The translations under genes were made by a program, and so were the position numbers. Below, one piece after another: positions 33,457 to 42,142 of a stretch of DNA of 64,000 nt (position 1 is its first letter; each line of letters starts with the position of its first letter). The notes beneath the pieces were generated by a model. The model saw nothing but the letters and a program-made list of their open reading frames with translations, had not been told where the DNA came from and made no database searches. Source of the stretch: Oerskovia sp042887685 (GTDB lineage: Bacteria; Actinomycetota; Actinomycetes; Actinomycetales; Cellulomonadaceae); contig NZ_JBHVOS010000014.1 in NCBI RefSeq assembly GCF_042887685.1, positions 62,001 through 126,000 of the forward strand, given 5' to 3'.

Positions 33457-34356
33457 ATGAGCATGACTCGTCCCAATTCCGCGCCCAAGGTCCCGACGCC
33501 GCCGAGCGGGGAGCAGGTCGCGTCCTACGCGACCTACCTCGAGGCGCAGAAGGCCGTCGACTACCTCTCCGACAACAAGTTCGCCGTCGAGTACGTGACC
33601 ATCGTCGGCACCGACCTGCGCATGGTCGAGCGGGTCATGGGCCGCCTCACGTACGGTCGGGTGGCGCTCGCGGGCCTCGCGTCCGGTGCTTGGTTCGGTC
33701 TGTTCGTGGGCCTGCTGCTGTACATGTTCAACAGCGGTGGCGGCCTGATGCTCGCGGCGATCGGTCTGGGTGCAGGCTTCGGGCTGCTCTTCTCGGTCCT
33801 CTCGTACTCGCTCACGGGCGGCAAGCGCGACTTCACGTCGTCGAGCCAGATCGTCGCGTCGTCGTACTCGCTGCTGTGCCTCGCGGAGCGGGCGGGAGAC
33901 GCGCGTCGCCTCCTGTCCCAGATGCCCGACGGCGCCGCGGCCATCGCGCGTCAGGTCCCGCCGGTCTCGGGTCAGCCCGGTCAGCCCGCGCAGCCGGGCC
34001 AGTGGGGTCAGCCGGGCCAGGCGCCTGGTCAGCAGGCGGGGCAGCAGGGTCAGCCGGGCCAGCCGGGCCAGCCGAGCCAGCCGTGGGGAGCGCAGCAGCC
34101 GCAGGCGCCCGCTCCGGCCGTGAGCCCGGTCCCGCCGACCGGCGCCCCTGCCCAGCCCGCACCCCCGGTCCGGACTCCCGACCCGCGGTGGACCACGCCG
34201 TCGGGCGCCCCCCGCTACGGTGCGATGCGCAGCGACGTCGCGCCGCCTCCTGCCCCGGCCGACGGGGCACCGGTCGAGGGGCAGACGGCCCCGGTGACCG
34301 ACGCCCAGGCCACGGCCGACGGCGCGACCGACGAGACGTCGTCGGGCACGCGCTAG
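33457..34356 (+). CDS. General stress protein 17M-like membrane protein with a Gln/Gly/Pro-rich tail
   Basis: A 299-aa protein. Residues 15-60 form the GSP17M-like domain (VASYATYLEAQKAVDYLSDN, FAVEYVTIVGTDLRMVE). Two membrane helices follow (VALAGLASGAWFGLFVGLLLY and LMLAAIGLGAGFGLLFSVLS), then a short domain to about residue 165. The final 130 residues are disordered, with irregular GQPGQ repeats and then Pro/Ala-rich sequence. The function is unknown; homologues sit near mrp, DUF1003 and MgtE-N genes in actinobacteria. The TAG stop is 1 bp from the convergent TetR stop. Confidence 0.82.
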   Translation: MSMTRPNSAPKVPTPPSGEQVASYATYLEAQKAVDYLSDNKFAVEYVTIVGTDLRMVERVMGRLTYGRVALAGLASGAWFGLFVGLLLYMFNSGGGLMLAAIGLGAGFGLLFSVLSYSLTGGKRDFTSSSQIVASSYSLLCLAERAGDARRLLSQMPDGAAAIARQVPPVSGQPGQPAQPGQWGQPGQAPGQQAGQQGQPGQPGQPSQPWGAQQPQAPAPAVSPVPPTGAPAQPAPPVRTPDPRWTTPSGAPRYGAMRSDVAPPPAPADGAPVEGQTAPVTDAQATADGATDETSSGTR

Positions 34357-34357
34357 G

Positions 34358-35350
34358 TCAGCGCGCCGCCCGCTCGGCGGCGGCCCTCGCTGCGTCGCGC
34401 TCGCGCTTGCGTGCCTCCTTGAGGCGCTTCTCGGCCTCCCGGACCGCCTTCTCCGCCTCGCGACGGGCCTTGGACGCCTCCTTGACCTGGGGGTCGCGCG
34501 CGTAGGCCTCGGCCGCGGCGCGCTCCTCGGGCGAGGGGAGGGGCGAGCTGGCGCGCTCGGCGGGCGAGCGGTCGACGTAGACCCCGATCCCGTCGAGCAC
34601 GCGCTCGAGGCCGAAAACGACGTCGTCGACGCCGTCGTCCTCGCTCAGGTACGCGCCCGACGCCACGACGGGGTGCAGGTACGGGAAGCGCTCGGGCGTC
34701 ACGAGCTCGGAGAACACCTCGGCGTACGCGGCGCCGCTCACGTCGCGCCCCCCGGGCGTCTGCCGGGCGCCACGCAGCTCGCGCTGGATCCGGGCCGCGC
34801 TCTGCGAGTAGCTCGTGACGAGCATGATCATCGCGAGCTTGTCGGCGTCGGTGAGCGACGTGTCGTGCATCGCCCGCAGGCCCAGGTCCACGAAGCGCAG
34901 GTTGTTGGGCGTGAGCGGCACGCCCTGGACCGCGACGTCGAGGAACCACGGGTGGGCCTCGTAGACCGCGAGCGTCGCGAGCGCGAACTCGCGCAGCCCG
35001 CGTCGCCACGCCGGCTCGTCGCCGTCGGGGATCCGTCCCTCCATGACCGCGTCGACCTCGGCGCGGGCGCCCGAGGGGAGGTCGACGTCGATCGCCTGCT
35101 CCTGCATGAGGAGCAGCAGGTCGTCCTTGCTCGTGACGTAGCGGTACAGCGACATGGTCGTGTACCCCAGGGCCGTCGCGAGCTTGCTCATCGAGAGCGC
35201 CGCGAGCCCTTCGGCGTCGGCGATCTCGATGGCCTGCTCGACGATCCGCTCGATGCTCAGCTCGCGGCGCGGGCCGCGCTGCGGGTTCTCGGCCACGCCC
35301 CACGCCAGGGCGATGGCGTGGGGCAGGCCGGGATCGGTGGTGTCCGTCAT
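34358..35350 (-). CDS. TetR-family regulator, probably of the adjacent ABC exporter
   Basis: A 330-aa regulator, long for TetR. HTH residues: LSIERIVEQAIEIADAEGLA, then LSMSKLATALGYTTMSLYRY with the recognition helix, and VTSKDDLLLLMQEQA. The C-terminal ligand domain runs to about residue 255. The last 75 residues are a Lys/Arg/Glu-rich helix (EERAAAEAYARDPQVKEASK) of uncertain use. It lies 81 bp downstream of the DrrAB-like genes on the same strand, and their promoter has stacked GTGTA/TACAC palindromes that suit a TetR dimer. A GATGAT box lies 6 nt before its ATG, so it is probably transcribed on its own. Confidence 0.85.
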   Translation of the reverse strand: MTDTTDPGLPHAIALAWGVAENPQRGPRRELSIERIVEQAIEIADAEGLAALSMSKLATALGYTTMSLYRYVTSKDDLLLLMQEQAIDVDLPSGARAEVDAVMEGRIPDGDEPAWRRGLREFALATLAVYEAHPWFLDVAVQGVPLTPNNLRFVDLGLRAMHDTSLTDADKLAMIMLVTSYSQSAARIQRELRGARQTPGGRDVSGAAYAEVFSELVTPERFPYLHPVVASGAYLSEDDGVDDVVFGLERVLDGIGVYVDRSPAERASSPLPSPEERAAAEAYARDPQVKEASKARREAEKAVREAEKRLKEARKRERDAARAAAERAAR

Positions 35351-35356
35351 GGGTAC

Positions 35357-35362
35357 ATCATC
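35357..35362 (-). promoter_or_regulatory. Leaderless-type -10 box (GATGAT, variant)
   Basis: On the minus strand GATGAT is followed by 6 nt (GTACCC) and the TetR ATG. Confidence 0.4.
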
Positions 35363-35431
35363 GCGGGTCCGGTCGATGGTGCGCCGGGACGGCCCGCGGC
35401 GGCGTCGTCGCGCACGTGCTCGGGGCCGCGC

Positions 35432-36277
35432 TCAGTGCGCCGTCCGGCGGCGGTACAGCACCGAGGCCAGCGCGCACGAGACCACGAACATCCCGACGAG
35501 CCAGGCGATCGCGGGGACGAGGTGACCTGCGGTCGAGGTGCCGGAGAGCAGGGCGCGCAACGTCTCGATGATGGGCGTGAACGGCTGGTGCGCCGCGAAG
35601 CCGTGCAGCCACGTCGGCATGGTCTCGACCTGGACGAACCCGCTCGAGAGGTACGGCACGAACAGGAAGAACATGTTGAAGCTCGCGGCGGCGTCCACGC
35701 TCAGGACCAGGCCCGCGAGGCAGCTCAACCAGGTGAACGCCAGGACCATGAGCGCGAGGTAGCCGGCGACGCCCACCCAGCCGCCCAGGTCCGCGCCGGG
35801 GCTGAAGCCGAGCGCGACCGCGACGAGCAGGACGAGGGTCGCGGAGACGAGGTTGCGGACCGTGCTGGCCAGGACGTGCGCCCACAGGACCGACGGACCG
35901 AAGATCGGCAGGGTCTTGAACCGGTTGATCGTGCCGCTCGTCATGTCCTGCGCGACCGAGAGCGCGGCGGTCGCCGAGCCGAAGCCCAGGCACAGCACGA
36001 GGATGCCCGGTACGACGTAGTCGACGTAGCTGCCGTCGTCCTCGATCGCGCCGCCGAACACGACGACGAACACGAGCATGATGAGGACGGGCAGCATGAG
36101 GGCCGTGACCAGCCCGTCGACGCTGCGCAGCGTGCGGCGCAGCTCACGGCCCGTCATGGCCGAGACGTCGCGCAGCGCGGTCGCGGGGGAGTGCCGGGCG
36201 GTCCGGGCGGTGCCGGTCGCGCGGCGGCCGGCGGTGGGGCGCGTGGCCCGTGCGGTCTCTGGGGCGGTGGTGCTCAT
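35432..36277 (-). CDS. ABC-2 type transporter permease (DrrB-like)
   Basis: A 281-aa six-helix permease of the DrrB/ABC-2 family. A charged Thr/Ala/Arg-rich N-terminus leads into MTGRELRRTLRSVDGLVTAL and the first helix. The family motif is visible as VAQDMTSGTINRFKTLPI, and the C-terminal half has PYLSSGFVQVETMPTWLHGF and HQPFTPIIETLRALL. It should export a drug or lipid with the ATPase encoded just upstream, whose stop overlaps this ATG (ATGA). Confidence 0.9.
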   Translation of the reverse strand: MSTTAPETARATRPTAGRRATGTARTARHSPATALRDVSAMTGRELRRTLRSVDGLVTALMLPVLIMLVFVVVFGGAIEDDGSYVDYVVPGILVLCLGFGSATAALSVAQDMTSGTINRFKTLPIFGPSVLWAHVLASTVRNLVSATLVLLVAVALGFSPGADLGGWVGVAGYLALMVLAFTWLSCLAGLVLSVDAAASFNMFFLFVPYLSSGFVQVETMPTWLHGFAAHQPFTPIIETLRALLSGTSTAGHLVPAIAWLVGMFVVSCALASVLYRRRTAH

Positions 36278-37281
36278 CGGTGGCCTGCCTCGGTCGGAGC
36301 GGGGAGGTGCTGGGCGCGGGGCCCGGGGGTCGCGGACGGGCTCGCGGCCCGGGAGCCGCGTGATCCCGTGAGGGCGAGGAAGACGTCGTCGAGCGAGGGC
36401 TTGACCACGCTGACCCCGGTCACGGGGATGCCGCGCTCGTCGGCCAGCGACAGGACGTCGCGGACCGTGCGGAGCGGGTCGGTCGTGGGGACCATGGCCG
36501 CGAGGTCCTTCCGGTCGATCCCGGAGATCTCGAGTCCGAGGTCCTGAACGGCCGCGAGGGCCCGTGCGTCCTCGACGTCGACCCGCACGTGCTGACCGGG
36601 GACGAGCGCCTTGAGCTCGCTCGCGGTGCCGCGGGCGACGATGCGCCCGCCGTCGAGGACCGCGATGGTGTCGGCGAGGCGGTCGGCCTCCTCGAGGTAC
36701 TGGGTCGTGAGCAGGACCGTGATGCCGTCGGCCGCGAGCTCGCGGACGACGTCCCACAGCTCGGTGCGCGACTGCGGGTCGAGGCCCGTGGTCGGTTCGT
36801 CGAGGATCAGGACCTGAGGGTCCGCGACGAGGCTGATCGCCAGGTCGAGACGGCGGCGCATGCCGCCCGAGTAGGTCTCGACGCGCCGCCGGGCGGCGTC
36901 GGTCAGGTCGAAGCGGTCGAGGAGCTCGGCCGTGCGCGCCGCGACGACCGCGCGGGGCAGGTGCGCGAGCGTGGCCATCATCGCCAGGTTCTCCTCGCCC
37001 GTCTGGAACCCGTCGACCGACGCGTACTGGCCGGTCAGCGCGATGACCTCGCGGACCCTCGCGGCCTGCCGGACGACGTCGTGGCCCGCGATGCGCGCCG
37101 TCCCGGCGTCCGGCCGGACGAGGGTCGTGAGGATGTTGACGGCGGTGGTCTTGCCCGCGCCGTTGGGTCCGAGCAGCGCGTAGATCTCGCCGCGGCGGAC
37201 GCTCAGGTCCACGCCCTGCAGGACGGCGTGGGATCCGTAGGACCTGGTGAGCCCTCGGACGTCGATCATGGGGTCGGGCAT
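36274..37281 (-). CDS. ABC-2 exporter ATPase (DrrA-like)
   Basis: A 335-aa ATPase of the daunorubicin-resistance DrrA family: Walker A LLGPNGAGKTT, Q-loop ALTGQYASVDGFQTGEENL, signature ETYSGGMRRRLDLAISLV, Walker B LILDEPTTGLDPQSR and switch His replaced by Gln in LLTTQYLEEADRLAD, as is usual for DrrA. The C-terminal DrrA domain ends in VKPSLDDVFLALTGS. The ATG at 37281 is preferred over 37299 because GGAGGT lies 4 nt upstream. It is the first gene of the exporter operon and its promoter carries palindromes. Confidence 0.9.
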   Translation of the reverse strand: MPDPMIDVRGLTRSYGSHAVLQGVDLSVRRGEIYALLGPNGAGKTTAVNILTTLVRPDAGTARIAGHDVVRQAARVREVIALTGQYASVDGFQTGEENLAMMATLAHLPRAVVAARTAELLDRFDLTDAARRRVETYSGGMRRRLDLAISLVADPQVLILDEPTTGLDPQSRTELWDVVRELAADGITVLLTTQYLEEADRLADTIAVLDGGRIVARGTASELKALVPGQHVRVDVEDARALAAVQDLGLEISGIDRKDLAAMVPTTDPLRTVRDVLSLADERGIPVTGVSVVKPSLDDVFLALTGSRGSRAASPSATPGPRAQHLPAPTEAGHR

Positions 37282-37310
37282 CGCTACCTCCGTGTGCATC
37301 GCAGACTGTT

Positions 37311-37361
37311 GTGTACTTCTTACACTGTGTAGACCATACGCACTGTGTGTTCCGTATACAA
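37311..37361 (-). promoter_or_regulatory. Promoter with stacked GTGTA/TACAC operators for the DrrAB-like exporter
   Basis: On the minus strand TTGTAT (37361-37356) and TATGGT (37338-37333) are 17 bp apart. Downstream, around the expected start, lie TACAC-T-GTGTA (37321-37331) and GTGTA-CTTCT-TACAC (37311-37325), two overlapping palindromes, and GTATAC (37355-37360) overlaps the -35 box. This suits repression by the TetR protein encoded at 34358-35350. Confidence 0.65.
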
Positions 37362-37397
37362 GAGGGGAATTCTCGTGACCGCCCGCGAGGAGCCGGT

Positions 37398-37403
37398 TAG
37401 CGT
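37398..37403 (+). promoter_or_regulatory. Leaderless-type -10 box (TAGCGT)
   Basis: TAGCGT ends 6 nt before the ATG at 37410. Confidence 0.65.
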
Positions 37404-37409
37404 GACCGC

Positions 37410-38195
37410 ATGCACACCGCCACGCACCAGGCCGAGTTCCGTGAGGCCCGCCTCGTCGAGGTCTACGACGCCCAGAACACCTGGGGCCCCGACGACGAAT
37501 ACTTCCTCGCCCGCGCGGCCGAGGGCCCCGGCCCGCGCGTGCTCGACCTCGGTTGCGGGACGGGACGGCTGACCGTGGCCCTGGGCGCCGCGGGACACCG
37601 CGTGACGGGCATCGACCCCGCCGGTGCGTCGCTCGACGCCGCCCGGCGCCGCCGCGGCGCCGAGGCCGTGACCTGGGTCCACGGGACGTCCGCCGACGCG
37701 CCCACCGGGTCGTTCGACGTCGCCCTCATGACGAGCCACGTCGCCCAGTTCTTCGTCGCCGACGACGAGTGGGCGGGCGTCCTCGCGGACCTCCGCAGGG
37801 CCCTCGTGCCCGGCGGGATCCTGGCCTTCGACACCCGGGACCCCCGCGCCCGCGCCTGGGAGGCGTGGCACACGCCGGACGAGCGGGACCCGGTCGTCCT
37901 GGGTGACGGGCCGGGTGACGGGCCGGGCGGTGGGCCGTCCGGCGGGCGCGTCGTCCAGACCTGGTGCGAGATCACGGGCGAGCGCGACGGCGTCGTCGAC
38001 TTCACGCTCGGCTACGAGATGCCCGAGGGCGACGAGCTCCGGAGCACCGCGACGCTCCGGTTCCGTCCCGAGGGAGACGTGCGCCGGAGCGTCGAGGAGG
38101 CGGGGTTCGCCGTCGAGCAGGTCTTCGGCGGGTGGGCGTGCGAACCCGTGGGTGAAGGTGCCGGCGAGCTGCTCGTCGTGGCGCGCGCCGTCTGA
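37410..38195 (+). CDS. Class I SAM-dependent methyltransferase
   Basis: A 261-aa methyltransferase with a Rossmann fold: motif I VLDLGCGTGRLTVALGAAGH at about residue 46, then ITGIDP-like VTGIDPAGASLD with the SAM-ribose Asp. After motif II comes FDVALMTSHVAQFF, and LVPGGILAFDTRDP is the post-motif III segment. The C-terminal part has a DGPGDGPGGGPSGG loop from a short GGGCCGG-type repeat. The acceptor is unknown. It is divergent from the ABC exporter genes and has its own leaderless-type promoter. Confidence 0.85.
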   Translation: MHTATHQAEFREARLVEVYDAQNTWGPDDEYFLARAAEGPGPRVLDLGCGTGRLTVALGAAGHRVTGIDPAGASLDAARRRRGAEAVTWVHGTSADAPTGSFDVALMTSHVAQFFVADDEWAGVLADLRRALVPGGILAFDTRDPRARAWEAWHTPDERDPVVLGDGPGDGPGGGPSGGRVVQTWCEITGERDGVVDFTLGYEMPEGDELRSTATLRFRPEGDVRRSVEEAGFAVEQVFGGWACEPVGEGAGELLVVARAV

Positions 38196-38238
38196 CGGAC
38201 CGGCGCGACGAGGGCGGGCGCGACGAGGGCGGGCACGA

Positions 38239-38283
38239 CGAAGGCGGCGCCCCGAGATGGTGTCCTCGGGGTCGCCGCCTTCG
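38239..38283. terminator. Bidirectional terminator hairpin
   Basis: Arm 38239-38256 pairs with 38265-38283 with one bulged base, around an 8-nt loop. It lies between the convergent methyltransferase and aminopeptidase genes. Confidence 0.75.
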
Positions 38284-38301
38284 TGGTGCTGAGGGGCTCG
38301 G

Positions 38302-39843
38302 TCAGTCGCGCAGCGACGCCATCCACGCCTCGACGTCCTCGGGGCGGCGGGGGAGCGCGGCCGAGAGGTTCTCGTTGCCGTCCTGCGTGATCAGGACGTC
38401 GTCCTCGATGCGGACGCCGATCCCGCGGTACTCCTCGGGGACCGTGAGGTCGTCGCTCTTGAAGTACAGGCCGGGCTCGATCGTGAAGACCATGCCGGGC
38501 TCCAGGACGCCGTCGACGTACAGGTCGCGACGCGCCTGAGCGCAGTCGTGCACGTCCAGGCCCAGGTGGTGGCTCGTGCCGTGCACCATCCAGCGGCGGT
38601 GGAACTGGCCCTCGGGCGCGAGCGAATCCTCGGCGGTCGCGGGCAGCAGGCCCCACTCGGCGAGGCGCTCGGCGATGACCTCCATCGCGGCGGCGTGGAT
38701 GTCGCGGAAGCGCGCCCCCGGGACGGCGACGGCGAAGGCCGCGTCGGCGGCGTCGAGCACCGCGGTGTAGATGCGGCGCTGGACGTCGGTGTAGGTGCCG
38801 TCGACGGGCAGGGTGCGCGTGACGTCGGCGGTGTAGAGCGAGTCGACCTCGACGCCCGCGTCGAGCAGCACGAGCTCGCCCGTGCGGACCTGGCCGTCGT
38901 TGCGGATCCAGTGCAGCGTCGTGGCGTGCTCGCCCGCGGCCGCGATGGTCTCGTAGCCGACCGTGTTGCCCTCGAGGCGCGCGTGCGCGTCGAACGTCGT
39001 CTCGATGACGCGCTCGCCGCGGCGGTGCTCGGTCGCGCGGGGCAGGTTGCGCACGACCTCCGCGAAGCCCTCGATCGTCGCGTCGACGGCCTCGCGCATG
39101 TGCTCGATCTCGAGCGCGTCCTTGACGAGGCGCAGCTCCGAGGCGGCCTCGACGAGCGTGGCGTCCGCGGCGGCGTCGTCGGTCTGGCCGTTCTCGAGGC
39201 GGATGGCCTCGACCAGAGCCTCGATGTTCTCGTCGGCCCCGGTGACGACCAGCAGGACGACGTGCTCGCCGACGTCCTTGGCGAGCGCGTCGCGCAGCTC
39301 GTCGATGTGCGCGGCCTCGATGCCGGTCACGGTGGTGACGTCGTCGAGGCTCGGGCGGGCGCCGACCCAGAACTCGCCGTAGCGCGAGTCGGCGTAGAAC
39401 TCCTGGGTGTCGCGCGCCGCGAGGGGGCGCACGTACAGGACGGCGTGGTGGTTCGAGCCGTCGTCGCCCGTGCCGGGCTCGACGGGGTGCAGGACCAGGA
39501 CCGCGTCGGGCTCCTGGTCCGTCCCGAAGCCCGTGAGGTGCGCGAACGCCGAGTGCGGGCGGAACCGGTAGTCCGTGTCGTTCGAGCGGACCTTGAGCGG
39601 TCCGGCGGGGATCACGAGGCGAGCGCCGGGGAAGCCCGCGGACAGCTCGGCGCGGCGGGCCGCGGTGTACGGAGCGGCGACGCCGGCCTCGACGTCGCTG
39701 CTCGCGCGCGGCGCCCAGCCGCTCGTGATGAACGCCTTGAAGGCCTCGGAGTCGGGCCGGTGCGACCGGTTGTCGTTCCGGGCGGCGATCTCCTGCTCGG
39801 ACTCCGCGGCCGGCGCGCTGACAGGGGTGGTGTCGTTGCTCAT
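38302..39843 (-). CDS. pepP: Xaa-Pro aminopeptidase (aminopeptidase P)
   Basis: A 513-aa dinuclear-metal peptidase that removes N-terminal residues preceding proline. The N-terminal domain (about 60-240) contains YRFRPHSAFAHLTGF. The pita-bread domain carries the five metal ligands in order: Asp in LLDAGVEVDSLYTADVTRTL (two), His in HGTSHHLGLDVHD, Glu in MVFTIEPGLYF and Glu in GVRIEDDVLIT. The length and layout match PepP of Streptomyces and Mycobacterium. The ATG at 39843 gives a 45-residue polar leader with no signal peptide, so it is cytosolic. Confidence 0.94.
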   Translation of the reverse strand: MSNDTTPVSAPAAESEQEIAARNDNRSHRPDSEAFKAFITSGWAPRASSDVEAGVAAPYTAARRAELSAGFPGARLVIPAGPLKVRSNDTDYRFRPHSAFAHLTGFGTDQEPDAVLVLHPVEPGTGDDGSNHHAVLYVRPLAARDTQEFYADSRYGEFWVGARPSLDDVTTVTGIEAAHIDELRDALAKDVGEHVVLLVVTGADENIEALVEAIRLENGQTDDAAADATLVEAASELRLVKDALEIEHMREAVDATIEGFAEVVRNLPRATEHRRGERVIETTFDAHARLEGNTVGYETIAAAGEHATTLHWIRNDGQVRTGELVLLDAGVEVDSLYTADVTRTLPVDGTYTDVQRRIYTAVLDAADAAFAVAVPGARFRDIHAAAMEVIAERLAEWGLLPATAEDSLAPEGQFHRRWMVHGTSHHLGLDVHDCAQARRDLYVDGVLEPGMVFTIEPGLYFKSDDLTVPEEYRGIGVRIEDDVLITQDGNENLSAALPRRPEDVEAWMASLRD

Positions 39844-39931
39844 GGGTACCAGTCTCCCATCGGTGTCGGGGAAGGGGCGTGCGGCCCGACGGCGGCGCGG
39901 GTGTCGGCTGCGGCGAGCGGGTGGTCGCCGG

Positions 39932-40837
39932 TCAGGCGGCCGCGCCGACGAGCGTCTGCTCGCGCGCGGGGGACCAGCGGCTCGTGAGGTCGCCGAGCGC
40001 TCGGGTCAGCGCCGCGTTGAAGGCGTCGGGGGCGTCCAGGTTCACGTCGTGGCCGGCGCGCGGCACGACGACGAGCGCGGTGCCCGGGACGGTGTCGAGG
40101 TAGCGCTTCTCGTCGAGGCGCAGGTGGTCGCGCTGCCCGTTGATGAGCCACACCGGCACCTTCGCCGAGCGCAGGTCGGCGCGCGAGGACCGGCCGGCGA
40201 GCTCGTGCAGCATGTCGGTCACGACCTGCCACGCGGGCCGGCCGGGGAGCTGCGGGTCCGCGAACGACCCGGCGCTCGTGAGCTGTGCCGAGGCGCGGGC
40301 GCCGCCGGGCAGCGAGCGCCCGGCCCGCAGCACGTCCTGCACGCGCCCCAGGGCGCGGCGGGACGCGGCGCCCGCAGCGTCGACGAGGGCGGCGGCCTCA
40401 CGGAACAGCGCGACGGGCTTCCCGCGCGGGTCGGCGCTGCACGCGCAGGCCACGACCCCGGCCAGCCGCTCGGGGTGGCTCGCCGCGTACGCGAGCGAGG
40501 TGTAGCCGCCGAGCGACATGCCCACCACGACGACCGGGACGTCGTCGGGGAAGGACGCGACGGCGTCGTCCAGGATCGCGAAGGCTCGATCGAGCGTGAA
40601 CCGCTCGCCGCTGCGCTCGCCGTGCCCCGGCAGGTCGACCGCGACTGCGAGGTGTCCCGCGTCGCGCACGTGGGCGAGCTGACGACCCCAGATCGCGTTC
40701 GACGTGCGCACCCCGTGCACGAACACGACGGCGGCGGGAGTCCCCGCTGCAGAGGCCTGCGCCAGGCTCGGGAGGAGGTCGATCGACGGGGCGGACGGGA
40801 CGGCGGTGGCCCGGAGGACGGGCTGGCTCTTACGCAT
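39932..40837 (-). CDS. Alpha/beta hydrolase
   Basis: A 301-aa hydrolase-fold protein. VVFVHGVRTSNAIWG is the oxyanion-hole strand, VVVVGMSLGGYTSLAYAA is the nucleophile elbow with Ser in GMSLGG, INGQRDHL carries the acid and RAGHDVNLD the catalytic His. A helical cap lies between about 150 and 230. The substrate is not predictable; esterase, lactonase or haloperoxidase-like activity are all possible. The start is uncertain: the ATG at 40837 is preceded by GGAGAG with no spacer, and an in-frame GTG at 40861 is an alternative. It is divergent from an aldo/keto reductase gene. Confidence 0.83.
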   Translation of the reverse strand: MRKSQPVLRATAVPSAPSIDLLPSLAQASAAGTPAAVVFVHGVRTSNAIWGRQLAHVRDAGHLAVAVDLPGHGERSGERFTLDRAFAILDDAVASFPDDVPVVVVGMSLGGYTSLAYAASHPERLAGVVACACSADPRGKPVALFREAAALVDAAGAASRRALGRVQDVLRAGRSLPGGARASAQLTSAGSFADPQLPGRPAWQVVTDMLHELAGRSSRADLRSAKVPVWLINGQRDHLRLDEKRYLDTVPGTALVVVPRAGHDVNLDAPDAFNAALTRALGDLTSRWSPAREQTLVGAAA

Positions 40838-41082
40838 CTCTCCGGATGCTGCCAGCGCCACCTGGGAGCGCTGCGAAAGCCCGGCGCTGCTCACGTGAAC
40901 GTCCTGTGCGGGCCTTGGGACGGTCCGTCGCCGAGGGGTGCCCCGCCGAGAGAGGTATTGCTGGACCCTGCCTGCGGAGGGGCGTCGGACGTAGCGTCGT
41001 CGGTGCGGCGGTCGACGACGCGGGGCCGACCAGGCGCCCGTCGTCGCGACCCCCACCCGCCACGACACCACAGGAGGCCTGC

Positions 41083-42069
41083 ATGGAGACACGGACGCTC
41101 GGACGAGGGCTCGAGGTCTCGGCCCTCGGGCTGGGATGCATGGGCATGAGCCAGAGCTACGGACCCAACCCTGGCGACCGCGACGAGATGATCGCGGTGC
41201 TGCGCGGGGCGGTCGAGCGCGGTGTCACGTTCTTCGACACCGCGGAGGTGTACGGCCCGTACGTCAACGAGGAGCTCGTGGGCGAGGCGCTCGAACCGCT
41301 GCGCGACCAGGTGGTCCTCGCGACCAAGTTCGGCTTCGACGTCCGCGACGGGAGGTCGGTCGGGGTCGACAGCCGCCCCGAGCAGATCCGCCGCGTCGCC
41401 GACGCGTCGCTCCAGCGCCTGCGCACCGACCGGATCGACCTGTTCTACCAGCACCGGGTGGACCCGGCGGTGCCGGTCGAGGACGTCGCGGGCACGGTCG
41501 CCGAGCTCGTCGCCGAGGGCAAGGTGGCGCACTTCGGGCTCTCCGAGGCGGGCGCGGGCACCATCCGCCGAGCCCACGCCGTCCATCCCGTGACCGCGCT
41601 GCAGAGCGAGTACTCGCTGTGGACCCGGGAGATCGAGCACGAGATCCTGCCGACCCTCGACGAGCTCGGGATCTCGCTCGTGCCCTTCAGCCCGCTCGGC
41701 AAGGGGTTCCTCACGGGCACCGTGGACGCCTCGACCGAGTTTACCGACGGGGACGTCCGGACCCTCATCCCGCGTTTCACCGAGGAGAACCGGGCCGCGA
41801 ACCAGGCGCTCGTCGACCTCGTCACCGAGGTCGCGCGTGCGCACGGGGCGACCCCCGCCCAGGTCGCCCTCGCCTGGCTGCTCGCCCAGCGGCCGGACCT
41901 CGTCCCGATCCCGGGCACCCGCAGGCTCTCCCGCGTCGAGGAGAACCTCGGCGCGACCACGCTCGACCTCACCGCGGCCGACCTCACCTCCCTCGGGGAG
42001 GCCGCGACCCGCCTCGGCGTCGCCGGGGCCCGCTACAACGAGGCCATGCAGAGGATGACCGGCCTCTGA
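41083..42069 (+). CDS. Aldo/keto reductase
   Basis: A 328-aa NADPH-dependent oxidoreductase of the YajO/AKR13 type with the opening RTLGRGLEVSALGLGCMGMS. The catalytic tetrad is visible: Asp in FFDTAEVYGPYVNEE together with its Tyr, Lys in VLATKFGFD and His in FYQHRVDPAVP. The cofactor loop follows as PFSPLGKGFLTG and the C-terminal phosphate site as PIPGTRRLSRVEENL. The natural carbonyl substrate is unknown. AGGAGG (41072-41077) fixes the ATG. A TAGCGT box at 40992-40997 could be its -10. Confidence 0.92.
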   Translation: METRTLGRGLEVSALGLGCMGMSQSYGPNPGDRDEMIAVLRGAVERGVTFFDTAEVYGPYVNEELVGEALEPLRDQVVLATKFGFDVRDGRSVGVDSRPEQIRRVADASLQRLRTDRIDLFYQHRVDPAVPVEDVAGTVAELVAEGKVAHFGLSEAGAGTIRRAHAVHPVTALQSEYSLWTREIEHEILPTLDELGISLVPFSPLGKGFLTGTVDASTEFTDGDVRTLIPRFTEENRAANQALVDLVTEVARAHGATPAQVALAWLLAQRPDLVPIPGTRRLSRVEENLGATTLDLTAADLTSLGEAATRLGVAGARYNEAMQRMTGL

Positions 42070-42082
42070 CCCGTCGTGCCCG

Positions 42083-42112
42083 CCCTCGCCCGGTCGCTCA
42101 CCCGGGCGAGGG
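42083..42112. terminator. Bidirectional terminator hairpin
   Basis: CCCTCGCCCGG (42083-42093) pairs perfectly with CCGGGCGAGGG (42102-42112) around 8 nt, between the convergent aldo/keto reductase and LysE genes. Confidence 0.7.
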
Positions 42113-42142
42113 GCCACGCGCGAGGGCGGCGGCGCCGTCGGG

